DNA of 64,000 bases from NCBI RefSeq assembly GCF_001006045.1, contig NZ_CP011267.1:868001-932000 (forward strand), given 5' to 3'. This document shows, one piece after another, positions 47,981 through 55,447 of the stretch. Origin of the DNA: Geoglobus ahangari. Lineage in GTDB: Archaea; Halobacteriota; Archaeoglobi; Archaeoglobales; Archaeoglobaceae. The number at the start of each line of letters is the position of its first letter. The first letter of the stretch is position 1. The notes beneath the pieces are model-generated. The model was given only the letters and a program-made list of their open reading frames with translations, was not told the origin of the DNA and searched no databases. Both the position numbers and the translations under genes were made by a program.

Positions 47981-48353
47981 TGTCATCCTGTCTCAGATAA
48001 AGGAAAAGGACTGGCTCAAAGATATCGTGAAAAGGAAACTGGAATCAATAAATGAGGAGTTTGTTACCTCGGCAATTACAATCGTGGAGTGTCAGATTGT
48101 GCTCATCAGAGAATTCGGAAGAGATGAGGCGGTGAAGGTTCCTGAGAGGATTGAGGAGCTTGGCGTGAAAATTCTTCCCTTAAGCAAAGAGGTTCTTGAG
48201 ATTTCATCTAACCTGCTTAAAAGATACTCAAAGCTGAATATCTTCGATTCGATACATCTGGCTCATGTAATTCATGAAAAGGAGAGAATACTTTCAACCG
48301 ACAGACTGTTCGATGAAGTTGAGGGTATTGTCAGGATTGACCCACTAAAATGA
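47964..48353 (+). CDS. vapC: VapC-type PIN-domain ribonuclease toxin
   Basis: A 129-residue PIN-domain protein. The acidic active site is visible: MYLDTDVIL (Asp near residue 4), SAITIVECQIVLI (Glu near residue 40), and LNIFDSIHLAHVI plus RILSTDRLFDEVE (the two downstream acidic positions). Free VapC toxins cleave tRNA or rRNA. The ATG at 47964 gives the normal short N-terminus; the earlier in-frame start lies deep in vapB. Confidence 0.87.
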   Translation: MYLDTDVILSQIKEKDWLKDIVKRKLESINEEFVTSAITIVECQIVLIREFGRDEAVKVPERIEELGVKILPLSKEVLEISSNLLKRYSKLNIFDSIHLAHVIHEKERILSTDRLFDEVEGIVRIDPLK

Positions 48354-48512
48354 TACTGTTGTCTCCTTAAAATATGTCAAGTTTTTGATGCGAAATTCAG
48401 AGTTTCAACAAGATATTTATTAGAATACATCCTCAACCTGTCAGATTTTGTCGAGCGGAAGTTTCTGGAGTTCCTGTCTTACGTCCAGCACCCTTTAGCG
48501 GCTCAAATCAAA

Positions 48513-48586
48513 TGGACCGGTGGGGATTTGAACCCCAGGCCTCCGCCATGCCAAGGCGGCGCTCTCCCAGACTGAGCTACCGGCCC
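48513..48586 (-). tRNA. tRNA-Ala (GGC)
   Basis: A minus-strand cloverleaf. The acceptor GGGCCGG pairs with CCGGTCC and includes the G3:U70 wobble pair that identifies alanine tRNAs; discriminator A. The anticodon stem CCGCC/GGCGG encloses TTGGCAT, giving anticodon GGC. No intron and no encoded CCA. Confidence 0.96.
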
Positions 48587-48675
48587 GCTGATTAACGGCT
48601 AACCCAAAGTGTTTATAAGGATTGTCCTTTGAGCATGCTGTTCGCATTCTCCATGATTTAACAGCGTTGAAAAGG

Positions 48676-48684
48676 TTTATAAAC
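48676..48684 (+). promoter_or_regulatory. TATA box of the cytochrome c/Ccm operon
   Basis: TTTATAAAC is centred 27 bases upstream of the ATG at 48707. The mRNA is therefore probably leaderless, and the palindrome at 48689 lies across the transcription start. Confidence 0.6.
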
Positions 48685-48688
48685 ATAT

Positions 48689-48705
48689 TTTACATTTGTT
48701 GTAAA
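48689..48705. promoter_or_regulatory. Inverted-repeat operator, candidate BlaI-type site, at the cytochrome operon
   Basis: TTTACA-TTTGT-TGTAAA is an inverted repeat with a TACA/TGTA core, the form of known BlaI/MecI operators. It lies between the TATA box and the start codon. Its first 14 bases recur exactly at 52899-52912 in front of the blaI-like gene. Confidence 0.6.
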
Positions 48706-48706
48706 T

Positions 48707-49090
48707 ATGGTGCAGAGCTTGCTGAAAGCCACGGTCTTCGCGATGCTTGCCATCTCACTGCTCATCCAGCCTTCTCTTGCGAGACCTGAGTACATGAAGG
48801 AGTTTAAAGAATATCCGGACGAAATCAAGAGGTGCACGCTCTGCCACGTTCAGAGTTCCGGATATGGGGGGTTGAACCCCTTTGGAAGGGATTTTGCAGC
48901 TGAGGGTGGGCTCACGGAAAAACTCCTTGAGATGGACAGCGATGGTGATGGGTACAGCAACGGTGCTGAACTGAGTTCTGGCTCCCTACCCGGGAATCCG
49001 GAGCGTGTGGACGGGAAAGAAGCACCGGGCTTTGTGCTGATTCTCTCTGCGGTGGTTCTGGTGACTGTGGCTTTTGTCAGGAGGTCTTGA
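48707..49090 (+). CDS. Secreted/membrane-anchored monoheme c-type cytochrome with a Ca-binding-like loop
   Basis: A 127-residue exported protein. A signal peptide (about residues 1-25, LLKATVFAMLAISLLIQPSL) is followed by one heme-binding motif CTLCH near residue 44. A segment LNPFGRDFAAEGG follows, then DSDGDGYSNGAEL, a calcium-binding loop like those of dockerin or thrombospondin type-3 repeats. A C-terminal helix (GFVLILSAVVLVTVAFV) and RRS would anchor it outside the cell membrane. It is the first gene of the Ccm cluster, so it is the probable local client of that machinery. Its electron partner is unknown. Confidence 0.82.
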   Translation: MVQSLLKATVFAMLAISLLIQPSLARPEYMKEFKEYPDEIKRCTLCHVQSSGYGGLNPFGRDFAAEGGLTEKLLEMDSDGDGYSNGAELSSGSLPGNPERVDGKEAPGFVLILSAVVLVTVAFVRRS

Positions 49091-49124
49091 GTGTGTTTCT
49101 TGCTAATTGCATGGAGGTGATGGG

Positions 49125-49529
49125 ATGAGGAGTTTGCTGGTGCTTGTGTTGATCGTTTTCGCGCTTGTTAGTGCAGCAAACGCGCAGTTCAGCACGAAAG
49201 AGGTTGAGGAGAAGGTCTACTGCCCCTGTGGCTGTGGCGAAGTCCTCGCAGACTGCCAGTGTGAAGATGCTGTCAAGGAGAGGGCAAAAATCAGCAGGAT
49301 GATGGCTGAGAGTAAGACACCGGAGGAGATCGTCGAGGAGTACGCACGTCTGTACGGGAGTTCTGCTGTTGTCAGACAGGTTGAGTCAGTGGAGGAGGAC
49401 AGCAGGCAGGTCAGCATGCTCCCCCTGTATCTCCTTGGAATCGCTGCTACTGCCGCAGTCGCCTACGGCTTCGGCAGAAGCGGACGAGGGGGAAAGGGGA
49501 GAGACGGAGAGAGTTGGGACTTTAAGTGA
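49125..49529 (+). CDS. CcmH-like cytochrome c maturation protein (first copy)
   Basis: A 134-residue exported, membrane-tethered protein. A signal peptide (LLVLVLIVFALVSAANA) leads to a three-helix domain with CPCGCGEVLADCQC near residue 28, then SKTPEEIVEEYARLYG. A C-terminal helix (LPLYLLGIAATAAVAYGFG) follows. CcmH reduces and presents apocytochrome CXXCH cysteines to CcmF. The cysteine pattern here is denser than the proteobacterial LRCxxC. GGAGGTGATGGG precedes the ATG at 49125. It is 12 bases upstream of ccmF. Confidence 0.85.
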   Translation: MRSLLVLVLIVFALVSAANAQFSTKEVEEKVYCPCGCGEVLADCQCEDAVKERAKISRMMAESKTPEEIVEEYARLYGSSAVVRQVESVEEDSRQVSMLPLYLLGIAATAAVAYGFGRSGRGGKGRDGESWDFK

Positions 49530-49540
49530 GGTGAGCTCCC

Positions 49541-51490
49541 GTGAACGCTGGGTATGTGTCAATTCTTCTCGCGCTCGCGGCATCTCTTGCCTCGCTGTGG
49601 GGACTCTACTCGGGAGTCAGGAACCGGGATGCCGCGATGCTGAGGTTCGGTGAAAGGGCAATTTACGCCACGATCCTGTTCGTCACCCTCGCGTCCGCAA
49701 TTCTGACCTACTACTTCCTTACCGACAGCTTCTGGGTGGAGTACGTCGCCTCCTACTCCAGCAGAAACCTCCCGGACTTCTACAAGCTCACGGCCTTCTG
49801 GGCAGGTTCGGACGGCTCCCTGCTCCTCTGGACACTGATACTGGCGGGATACATTTACGCGTACCTTAAACTCGAGAGGAAAGACCTCCTCTCCGCGTAC
49901 ACATTGCTGGCTGCGATGTCCGTTATGACCTTCTTTCTCTTCCTGCTCTCCACCGTGTCCAACCCGTTTGAGGAGCTCGGGTTCGTGCCTGCAGACGGAA
50001 TAGGGCTGAATCCCCTGCTCCAAACCCCGGAGATGGTCGTTCACCCTCCGACCCTCTTCTTGGGGTATGCCGGATCGGCCATCGTCTTCGCCCTCGCGAT
50101 ATCGGGCGTTCTGCTCGCCGACGACAGGTGGGTCTTCAGGGCGAGGAAGTGGATAGTCTTCACGTGGATCTGGCTGACTCAGGGGATATTCTGGGGGGCG
50201 ATATGGGCGTACAGGGTTCTCGGATGGGGCGGTTACTGGGCGTGGGATCCTGTTGAGAACTCCTCACTCCTTCCGTGGCTCACTCTCTCGGCACTCATGC
50301 ACAGCGTGATGATTCAGGAGGCGAGGAGGGGTATGAAGCTGTGGAACATACTGCTGGCGTTCATAACGTTCGAGTTCGTCATCCTCGGCACGTTCATAAC
50401 GAGGAGCGGCGTAATAAGCAGCGTTCACGCCTTTGGACAGAGCAATCTGACGCTCCCGTTTATGGCGATGCTGGTTGGCGTTCCAGCCCTGACGCTCTGG
50501 ATCATCTACGAGAGGAGGGGCTACATAAAAAGCGAGGATGTCATCGAGTCGGTGGCCTCCAAGGAGGCGACGTTCCTGTTCAACAACCTGATACTCGTCA
50601 CTTCAGCCCTCACGGTCTTCTGGGGAACGATATTTCCTCTGATAAGCGAGGGAGTTGCAGGGTACAAGGTTACGATAGGCCCGCCGTTCTACAATCAGGT
50701 CATCACTCCCCTCGACCTGCTGCTCGTGGTGCTTCTCGGGTTCTGCATAGCGTTTCCGTGGAGGAGGGCGAGAGGTGAGGATCTGGTCAGGAGGCTCAGA
50801 TTCCCAGCCGCCGCATTCGCTATCGGACTGATCACGTCGCTTGCTCTCCAGCTCAGAGTAGAGATGGCGGTCTCCCTTTCAATCTTCCTCTTCTCGCTCA
50901 CGACCCACATCCAGCAGTATGTGTGGGACACATCAAGGTTCAGGGAGGAGTACGGTAACCTGAGCAGCATCAAGGTGATACTGAGGAGAAGGAGGAGGTA
51001 CGGCGGCTACACGGCACATCTCGGCCTGCTGATTGTCTTCATCGGGGTTGCAGGCGGTGTCTACACCCAGACGTTTGAGAATGTTCACATGAGCGTCGGG
51101 GAGCAGAAGACGTTTGGGGATTACACGCTCGTCTACAGGGGCCTGCAGTTCGAGGAGAGCGACCTGAAGGTGGTGTGGTATGCCAACGTGGAGATTTGGA
51201 AGGGTGGCGAGTTCTTGGGAGTGCTCAGGCCAGCGATCGAGAAGTACAAGACCGGCAGCGGTGAGGAGATCAGGAGGGTGGATATTTACACGGAGTTTCC
51301 GGAGGATCTTTATCTGATATTCAACGGTGCAAGCGAGAACTCGGCACTGTTCGAGGTCAAGATTGAGCCAACCGTCAACCTGATATGGCTCGGGTGCTGG
51401 ATTCTGACCGCGGGAGGGCTGTTCGCCCTCATTCCGAGGAGGCTCGTCAGCGACTTTGTTTTTAAAGCAGAGGGTGGTGTGAGGGCATGA
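49541..51490 (+). CDS. ccmF: Cytochrome c-type heme lyase CcmF
   Basis: The large integral membrane heme-handling protein of System I cytochrome c biogenesis (649 residues, about 14 helices). The tryptophan-rich heme-presenting motif WGGYWAWDPVENSSLL is near residue 228. Histidines in flanking loops (VVHPPTLFLGY and SALMHSVM) are the likely heme ligands. A soluble extracytoplasmic domain precedes the last helix (VNLIWLGCWILTAGG). It uses a GTG start with GAGGTGAG upstream. CcmA-E are not in this window. It overlaps the second CcmH gene by 4 bases. Confidence 0.93.
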   Translation: MNAGYVSILLALAASLASLWGLYSGVRNRDAAMLRFGERAIYATILFVTLASAILTYYFLTDSFWVEYVASYSSRNLPDFYKLTAFWAGSDGSLLLWTLILAGYIYAYLKLERKDLLSAYTLLAAMSVMTFFLFLLSTVSNPFEELGFVPADGIGLNPLLQTPEMVVHPPTLFLGYAGSAIVFALAISGVLLADDRWVFRARKWIVFTWIWLTQGIFWGAIWAYRVLGWGGYWAWDPVENSSLLPWLTLSALMHSVMIQEARRGMKLWNILLAFITFEFVILGTFITRSGVISSVHAFGQSNLTLPFMAMLVGVPALTLWIIYERRGYIKSEDVIESVASKEATFLFNNLILVTSALTVFWGTIFPLISEGVAGYKVTIGPPFYNQVITPLDLLLVVLLGFCIAFPWRRARGEDLVRRLRFPAAAFAIGLITSLALQLRVEMAVSLSIFLFSLTTHIQQYVWDTSRFREEYGNLSSIKVILRRRRRYGGYTAHLGLLIVFIGVAGGVYTQTFENVHMSVGEQKTFGDYTLVYRGLQFEESDLKVVWYANVEIWKGGEFLGVLRPAIEKYKTGSGEEIRRVDIYTEFPEDLYLIFNGASENSALFEVKIEPTVNLIWLGCWILTAGGLFALIPRRLVSDFVFKAEGGVRA

Positions 51491-51897
51491 GGCTCTTTCT
51501 CATCCTCATCGCCCTCCTGCTTTTAGAGGCAGGAATCACATCCGCTCTGCAGGTTAGCGATGTGGAGAAGGACGTGCTTTGCTCCTGTGGTTGCGGAAAG
51601 GTGCTGGAGAACTGCGACTGCGCGACGTCGGAGGTGATGAGGGAGGAAATAAGGGGAATGATCGAGCAGGGCATGAGCAAGGAGCAGATCGTGGCCGAGC
51701 TGCAGTCGATGTATGGGAAGGAGATACTCGCGAACCCTCCGAAGGAGGGGGTCTTTGCTGGCCTCTGGTACTACCCAGTGGTCGTGATGGGTGCCGGGCT
51801 GGTTGTGGTGTATCTGATCCTGAGAAGAAGGAACGCCAGCTGGTATGCCGACCCGGATGAGGTGATAAATGAGGAGGACATCGAGCTGGAGCACTAA
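51487..51897 (+). CDS. CcmH-like cytochrome c maturation protein (second copy)
   Basis: A 136-residue paralogue of the protein at 49125. Signal peptide LFLILIALLLLEAGITSA; Cys motif CSCGCGKVLENCDC near residue 31; then the helical segment SKEQIVAELQSMYGKEIL. A membrane helix (YYPVVVMGAGLVVVYLIL) and an acidic cytoplasmic tail follow. Two such proteins flanking CcmF may work in series or on different apocytochromes. It overlaps ccmF by 4 bases at its start and the convergent protease gene by 4 bases at its end. Confidence 0.85.
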   Translation: MRLFLILIALLLLEAGITSALQVSDVEKDVLCSCGCGKVLENCDCATSEVMREEIRGMIEQGMSKEQIVAELQSMYGKEILANPPKEGVFAGLWYYPVVVMGAGLVVVYLILRRRNASWYADPDEVINEEDIELEH

Positions 51898-52541
51898 CCG
51901 TAGAACTCCTCTATCTTTTTCTTTGCCCTCTCAAGGGCATTCTTTCCAGCGATGCGCTCCGCGTACCTGTCGGCCATGAGCTCAATCCTGTCCTGCGAGA
52001 GTGGAAGGAATGTGAGGTACTTCAGCCTGCTGACGAGCGGGGTTCTGTTCTCGAGAACGTGAAACTTCTCGTGTGTCAGGACGGCAAACAGCTCATCTTC
52101 TTCGAGCAGGTCCAGCATTCCTGCAGAGACAAAAACCTCTCTGCCGAGGGTGAACGCCTTGGGTATGGATGTATTGAGCACGTACACTCTCTCGAGCCCC
52201 GCGAGCCTTTCGAGTTCCTCATCTCTCTCGAACCCGTAGTTCCTCTTGAGGTACCTCTTGAAAGCATAGGGGAAGGTTACGAGCGTTAGGAGCGCGACTG
52301 TCGCGTACGCGAGGTAGGCTCTGATGAAGAGACCCATGCTGCAGGACATGGAGAGTGCGAGTATCGGTGCGTTGATCAGGGCGAGCACGTTCGCGAACCA
52401 GTAGAATCTGAGCTTCTCCAGACTGTTCCTGACGAGGAGGTACCCACCCAGAGACACGAGTGTGCCCGAGAAGACGAGAAGAGATGGAAAAAATAGGGGA
52501 GAATCCCGGATGCATGCGAGTGCGCACTCAAAAGCGTTCAC
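51894..52541 (-). CDS. M56/M48-type membrane metalloprotease (BlaR1-like, no sensor domain)
   Basis: A 215-residue membrane protein with about four N-terminal helices. The cytosolic-side protease segment reads PKAFTLGREVFVSAGMLDLL, then AVLTHEKFH. That is the HExxH zinc motif in the context typical of BlaR1/MecR1 (M56) proteases. The later ELMADRYAERI supplies the third ligand. BlaR1's C-terminal penicillin-binding domain is absent, so what it senses is unknown. It uses a GTG start overlapping the BlaI-like gene by 4 bases. By analogy it would cleave or trigger loss of the repressor. Confidence 0.82.
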   Translation of the reverse strand: MNAFECALACIRDSPLFFPSLLVFSGTLVSLGGYLLVRNSLEKLRFYWFANVLALINAPILALSMSCSMGLFIRAYLAYATVALLTLVTFPYAFKRYLKRNYGFERDEELERLAGLERVYVLNTSIPKAFTLGREVFVSAGMLDLLEEDELFAVLTHEKFHVLENRTPLVSRLKYLTFLPLSQDRIELMADRYAERIAGKNALERAKKKIEEFYG

Positions 52542-52891
52542 TTCTTTGCCCCCTTCTTGTGGAAGTACTCTATCACCAGCTCACCGAAGTTCTCAACGAG
52601 CCTGTCGAGAACGTTTTCGACGAACCTCCTCGTGACCTCCTCTCTCGTCATCTTGGGGTAGTAGACGAACTTTCTGCGCCCGTCCACCCTTTCCTGCTTT
52701 CTTTCGACCAGTCCGTTTTTGACGAGCCTGTCGAGAGTTGCGGCGACACTCGAAAGCGAGGCATTTATGTCCTCGGATATGAGGGACACGTGAGACGGCC
52801 CCTTCTCCCAAAGAAAGCTCATAATTTTCTCCTCAAGCGGGGAGAGTGGAGAGATTCTCCCGTCGAATTCAACCCTCTCGGTTTTGACCAT
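52538..52891 (-). CDS. BlaI/MecI-family transcriptional repressor
   Basis: A 117-residue winged-helix repressor. ISPLSPLEEKIMSFLWEKGP and SSVAATLDRLVKNGLVERKQ form the DNA-binding domain. The C-terminal half, REEVTRRFVENVLDRLVENF, is the dimerisation helix cut by the partner protease in BlaI/MecI systems. It is paired with the M56 protease gene, overlapping by 4 bases. It lies convergent to the Ccm operon, and its own promoter carries the same 14-base sequence as the Ccm operon promoter. It probably represses both. Confidence 0.87.
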   Translation of the reverse strand: MVKTERVEFDGRISPLSPLEEKIMSFLWEKGPSHVSLISEDINASLSSVAATLDRLVKNGLVERKQERVDGRRKFVYYPKMTREEVTRRFVENVLDRLVENFGELVIEYFHKKGAKK

Positions 52892-52898
52892 AAAAAGG

Positions 52899-52912
52899 TT
52901 TACATTTGTTGT
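52899..52912. promoter_or_regulatory. Operator-like 14-mer in the blaI-like promoter
   Basis: TTTACATTTGTTGT is identical to 48689-48702. On the minus strand it lies between a TATA box (TTTTTATAAC, 52911-52920) and the repressor start at 52891. That fits autoregulation. The second half of the inverted repeat is weaker here (TTATAA rather than TAAAT). Confidence 0.6.
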
Positions 52913-52979
52913 TATAAAAACTTTGCTTGATAGGCTCTTTCAAATTTTAGAATCCCCATTTCCGAGAAAGTCCGGAGAG

Positions 52980-53052
52980 CGCCGCCGGCAGGATTCGAAC
53001 CTGCGACCACCGGATTAACAGTCCGGCGCTCTACCAGCTAAGCTACGGCGGC
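52980..53052 (-). tRNA. tRNA-Asn (GUU)
   Basis: A minus-strand cloverleaf. The acceptor GCCGCCG pairs with CGGCGGC, with discriminator G. The anticodon stem CCGGA/TCCGG encloses CTGTTAA, giving anticodon GUU. The T loop is TTCGAAT. No intron and no encoded CCA. Confidence 0.96.
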
Positions 53053-53121
53053 TCTATTGGACACACCAAGGTATTGAATTTAAAGTTTATCCTCGGCACA
53101 TTTAAATTCTTTCCAGATGAC

Positions 53122-54033
53122 ATGGGAGCGATGAAGGGTCAGCTCAGTGGAGACAGGGTAACAGTGGACTTCTCACAGAGGCTGATCACAAGGAGGTTCG
53201 GAAGGAGAGAAGGGGACAGGGTCGTCCTCCTCCCGGAAGAGGCAGCATACCTCGTCCACAAGGGCACGCTCGAGGTTTATGACGGCAAGAAGGCCGTTGA
53301 CTTCAACGACCTCTTCTCCCTCTGCGACCCGGTGAGGTACTTCGTCTATGCTGACTTGAGAGACAGGGGTGTCAGGGCAGACTTCGGGGATATGGGCGAG
53401 TACCTGCCTGTAAGCGAGGACGATGTTTTCGAGACCTCAGACCTCCTTCGGCGCGCGGGAAAAAAGCTGGCCGTTGTCGACAGCGAGGCAGAGGTAACGT
53501 ACTTCCTGCTTGAAAGATTTGACGGCACGGGGAACCACAGCGAAGAGCTCAGGGAGTTTGAGGCGAGGTTTGCAAACGGGTTCTTTGTGACAGACTACCT
53601 CGAGCTGCACAGAAAGTACTTTTACGGGGTTCAGAAGGGGAATCGAGTAGTTCTGTCGATCTTCGAGGCGCTTTACCTGATGGAAGAGGGCTTTCTCTCC
53701 TCCAGCGTGGATGAGGAGAAAGTCCTGAGCTTCGGAAGGCAGAACGTACTAAACTTCGAGAGGAGGTACGCGGTATACAAAGATCTAAGGGAGAGGAGGT
53801 TCATGGTGAAGACAGGCTTCAAATTTGGCAGCGATTTCAGGGTCTACGAGTACGTGAGGAGCGTTTCCGAGCTCAGGCACTCAAAGTACTTGGTAAAGCT
53901 GAGAGAGGCCGTTTCGATGATGGAGCTGGCATGCGATGTCAGGCTGAGCAGTGCGGTCAACAAAACAGTCCTCTACCCCGTCTTCCGGGATGGCAGGCCA
54001 GAGTACCTTGCGGTTAGAAGGGTTAAGATGTGA
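53122..54033 (+). CDS. endA: tRNA-splicing endonuclease
   Basis: Cleaves bulge-helix-bulge introns from archaeal tRNA precursors. At about 303 residues it is the duplicated (homodimeric) form known from Archaeoglobus, with an inactive first half and a catalytic second half. The second half shows YAVYKDLRERRFMVKTGFKF, then ELRHSKYLVKL with the catalytic histidine, and SAVNKTVLYPV with the catalytic lysine. A Tyr in FRVYEYV is the third residue. The start is uncertain: ATG at 53122 or 53131. The six tRNAs here have no intron. It is divergent from tRNA-Asn. Confidence 0.9.
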   Translation: MGAMKGQLSGDRVTVDFSQRLITRRFGRREGDRVVLLPEEAAYLVHKGTLEVYDGKKAVDFNDLFSLCDPVRYFVYADLRDRGVRADFGDMGEYLPVSEDDVFETSDLLRRAGKKLAVVDSEAEVTYFLLERFDGTGNHSEELREFEARFANGFFVTDYLELHRKYFYGVQKGNRVVLSIFEALYLMEEGFLSSSVDEEKVLSFGRQNVLNFERRYAVYKDLRERRFMVKTGFKFGSDFRVYEYVRSVSELRHSKYLVKLREAVSMMELACDVRLSSAVNKTVLYPVFRDGRPEYLAVRRVKM

Positions 54034-54075
54034 TTACCAAAATTTTTATTAATCTAAGCATTCTGCGAGATTAAG

Positions 54076-54148
54076 GGGTCCGTGGTCTAGTGGTTATGAC
54101 GTCGCCTTGACGAGGCGAAGGTCCCCGGTTCGAATCCGGGCGGACCCA
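54076..54148 (+). tRNA. tRNA-Val (GAC)
   Basis: A plus-strand cloverleaf. The acceptor GGGTCCG pairs with CGGACCC, with discriminator A. The anticodon stem TCGCC/GGCGA encloses TTGACGA, giving anticodon GAC. The T loop is TTCGAAT. No intron and no encoded CCA. Confidence 0.96.
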
Positions 54149-54311
54149 CTCCCGATTTTGGGAGATTGGGTCTCTTCTTCTTTCAGCTCTAAAGAGGTCT
54201 GGCAGGCCTTCTGTTTCTGGAGATTTCTGAGGTGCTTGGAGGCCTGGTTTGGTGTGCTTGTCTATCTACTTGCGGCAGTTCTTCTCTTGTCAACACAACG
54301 CAACGTTTTTA

Positions 54312-54341
54312 TACACGTGTAAGTGAAATATTACACGTGTA
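54312..54341. promoter_or_regulatory. Two 10-bp palindromes, 20 bp apart, in the DUF4405 promoter
   Basis: TACACGTGTA occurs at 54312-54321 and again at 54332-54341, centre to centre 20 bases or about two helical turns. The first copy overlaps a TATA box (TTTTTATA, 54306-54313), and the second ends 15 bases before the ATG. A dimeric regulator bound cooperatively to one DNA face would block transcription. Confidence 0.65.
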
Positions 54342-54356
54342 GGATGGTGATGAAAA

Positions 54357-54695
54357 ATGTCGAGAAGATCCCTCCGGGCCGCAGTGGACGTGCTGCTTGT
54401 GATAGGATTCGTGGTGATACTGGTTACCGGAATCGGGCTGTACTTCGCCCCGTCAGGAAGGATTGCTAAAGAAACCGGGTGGACGTGGATGGGAATGGAC
54501 AAGGAAACTCTCGAGGAGGTGCACACGTACTTCGGCTTCTCCATGGTGGCAGTCGGTCTGGTACATCTTTTCCTTAACTATAGGGCAATGTACTACCTGC
54601 TGAAACACACCGTAAGTGTTAAGAGAAATCTTGCAAAGATCAGCGTTGCGGTGGCGCTCATGTGGTCGGCGGGATCGTTTACGTTACGGGGGTGA
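54357..54695 (+). CDS. DUF4405-like small membrane protein (possible b-type cytochrome)
   Basis: A 112-residue protein with three predicted helices: VDVLLVIGFVVILVTGIGLY, then EEVHTYFGFSMVAVGLVHLF, and KISVAVALMWSAGSFTL near the end. Histidines sit in or next to the second helix (VHTYFG and GLVHLFLNY), as in DUF4405 proteins, which are thought to be related to cytochrome b subunits. Heme binding is inference. It lies behind the double palindrome and is followed after 4 bases by the DUF2202 lipoprotein gene. Confidence 0.72.
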   Translation: MSRRSLRAAVDVLLVIGFVVILVTGIGLYFAPSGRIAKETGWTWMGMDKETLEEVHTYFGFSMVAVGLVHLFLNYRAMYYLLKHTVSVKRNLAKISVAVALMWSAGSFTLRG

Positions 54696-54699
54696 TGGT

Positions 54700-55392
54700 A
54701 TGAGGAAAGTCTTGCTTGCGGCCATGCTTCTCGTGGTCGCGGCATTTGCCGGATGCGCTCAGGAAGAGCAGCCTGCCACTCTCACTCCCCAGCCGGGGAC
54801 AAGTGGGGGATATGTGGACAAAGGTGGTGACGTCAGCACCCAGCTGGTGGATCAGGTTAACCAGCTTCCGGTGCAGCAGCTGAGCGTGGAGGAGAGGAGC
54901 GGAATCCTCTACATGAGGGAGGAGGAGAAGCTCGCGAGGGACGTGTATCAGGCCCTGTACGACAAGTGGGGCCTGAGGATATTCGAGAACATTGCCCGGA
55001 GTGAGCAGACGCACATGGACGCGGTTAAGGCGCTCATTGACAAGTACGGGCTCGAGGATCCCGCGAAGGACGGATACGGGGAGTTCACGAACCCTGAATT
55101 TCAGAAGCTATACGACGAGCTTGTGAGGACCGGCGAGAAGTCCGAGGTGGATGCGCTGAAGGTGGGAGCGCTCATTGAGGAGATAGACATCGTGGACCTG
55201 AAGGAGAGGCTGTCCCAGACGGACAACGAGGACGTAAAGCTCCTCTACGAGAATCTGATGAAGGGCTCGAGGAACCACCTGAGGGCGTTCGTATCCAACC
55301 TCGAGAAGTATGGGGAAGAGTATGAGCCCCACTACCTGAGCAAGGAGGAGTTCGAGCAGATAATCAGCACGCCCATGGAGACCGGGCACTGA
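54700..55392 (+). CDS. DUF2202-family ferritin-like lipoprotein
   Basis: A 230-residue exported protein. The N-terminus is a signal peptide with a lipobox (VVAAFAGCAQE) and a Thr/Pro/Gly-rich linker. A four-helix ferritin-like domain follows. YMREEEKLARDVYQALYDKW and IARSEQTHMDAVKALIDKYG carry the E and ExxH metal ligands, and the later GSRNHLRAFVSNLEKYG is typical of DUF2202. A di-iron or other metal centre on the cell surface is likely, but its reaction is unknown. The ATG at 54700 follows GGTGATGG. It is co-transcribed with the DUF4405-like gene. Confidence 0.83.
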   Translation: MRKVLLAAMLLVVAAFAGCAQEEQPATLTPQPGTSGGYVDKGGDVSTQLVDQVNQLPVQQLSVEERSGILYMREEEKLARDVYQALYDKWGLRIFENIARSEQTHMDAVKALIDKYGLEDPAKDGYGEFTNPEFQKLYDELVRTGEKSEVDALKVGALIEEIDIVDLKERLSQTDNEDVKLLYENLMKGSRNHLRAFVSNLEKYGEEYEPHYLSKEEFEQIISTPMETGH

Positions 55393-55447
55393 TTCTCTAT
55401 TTTTTAACCCCACAACAGTTATAATCCATCCCATTCCACCAGCCGTG

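Noticed and set aside
54312-54341. The twin palindromes as a third BlaI-type operator
   Set aside because: They share the TACA/TGTA ends, but their core (CG) and spacing differ from the TTTACATTTGTTGT element, so a different regulator is more likely.
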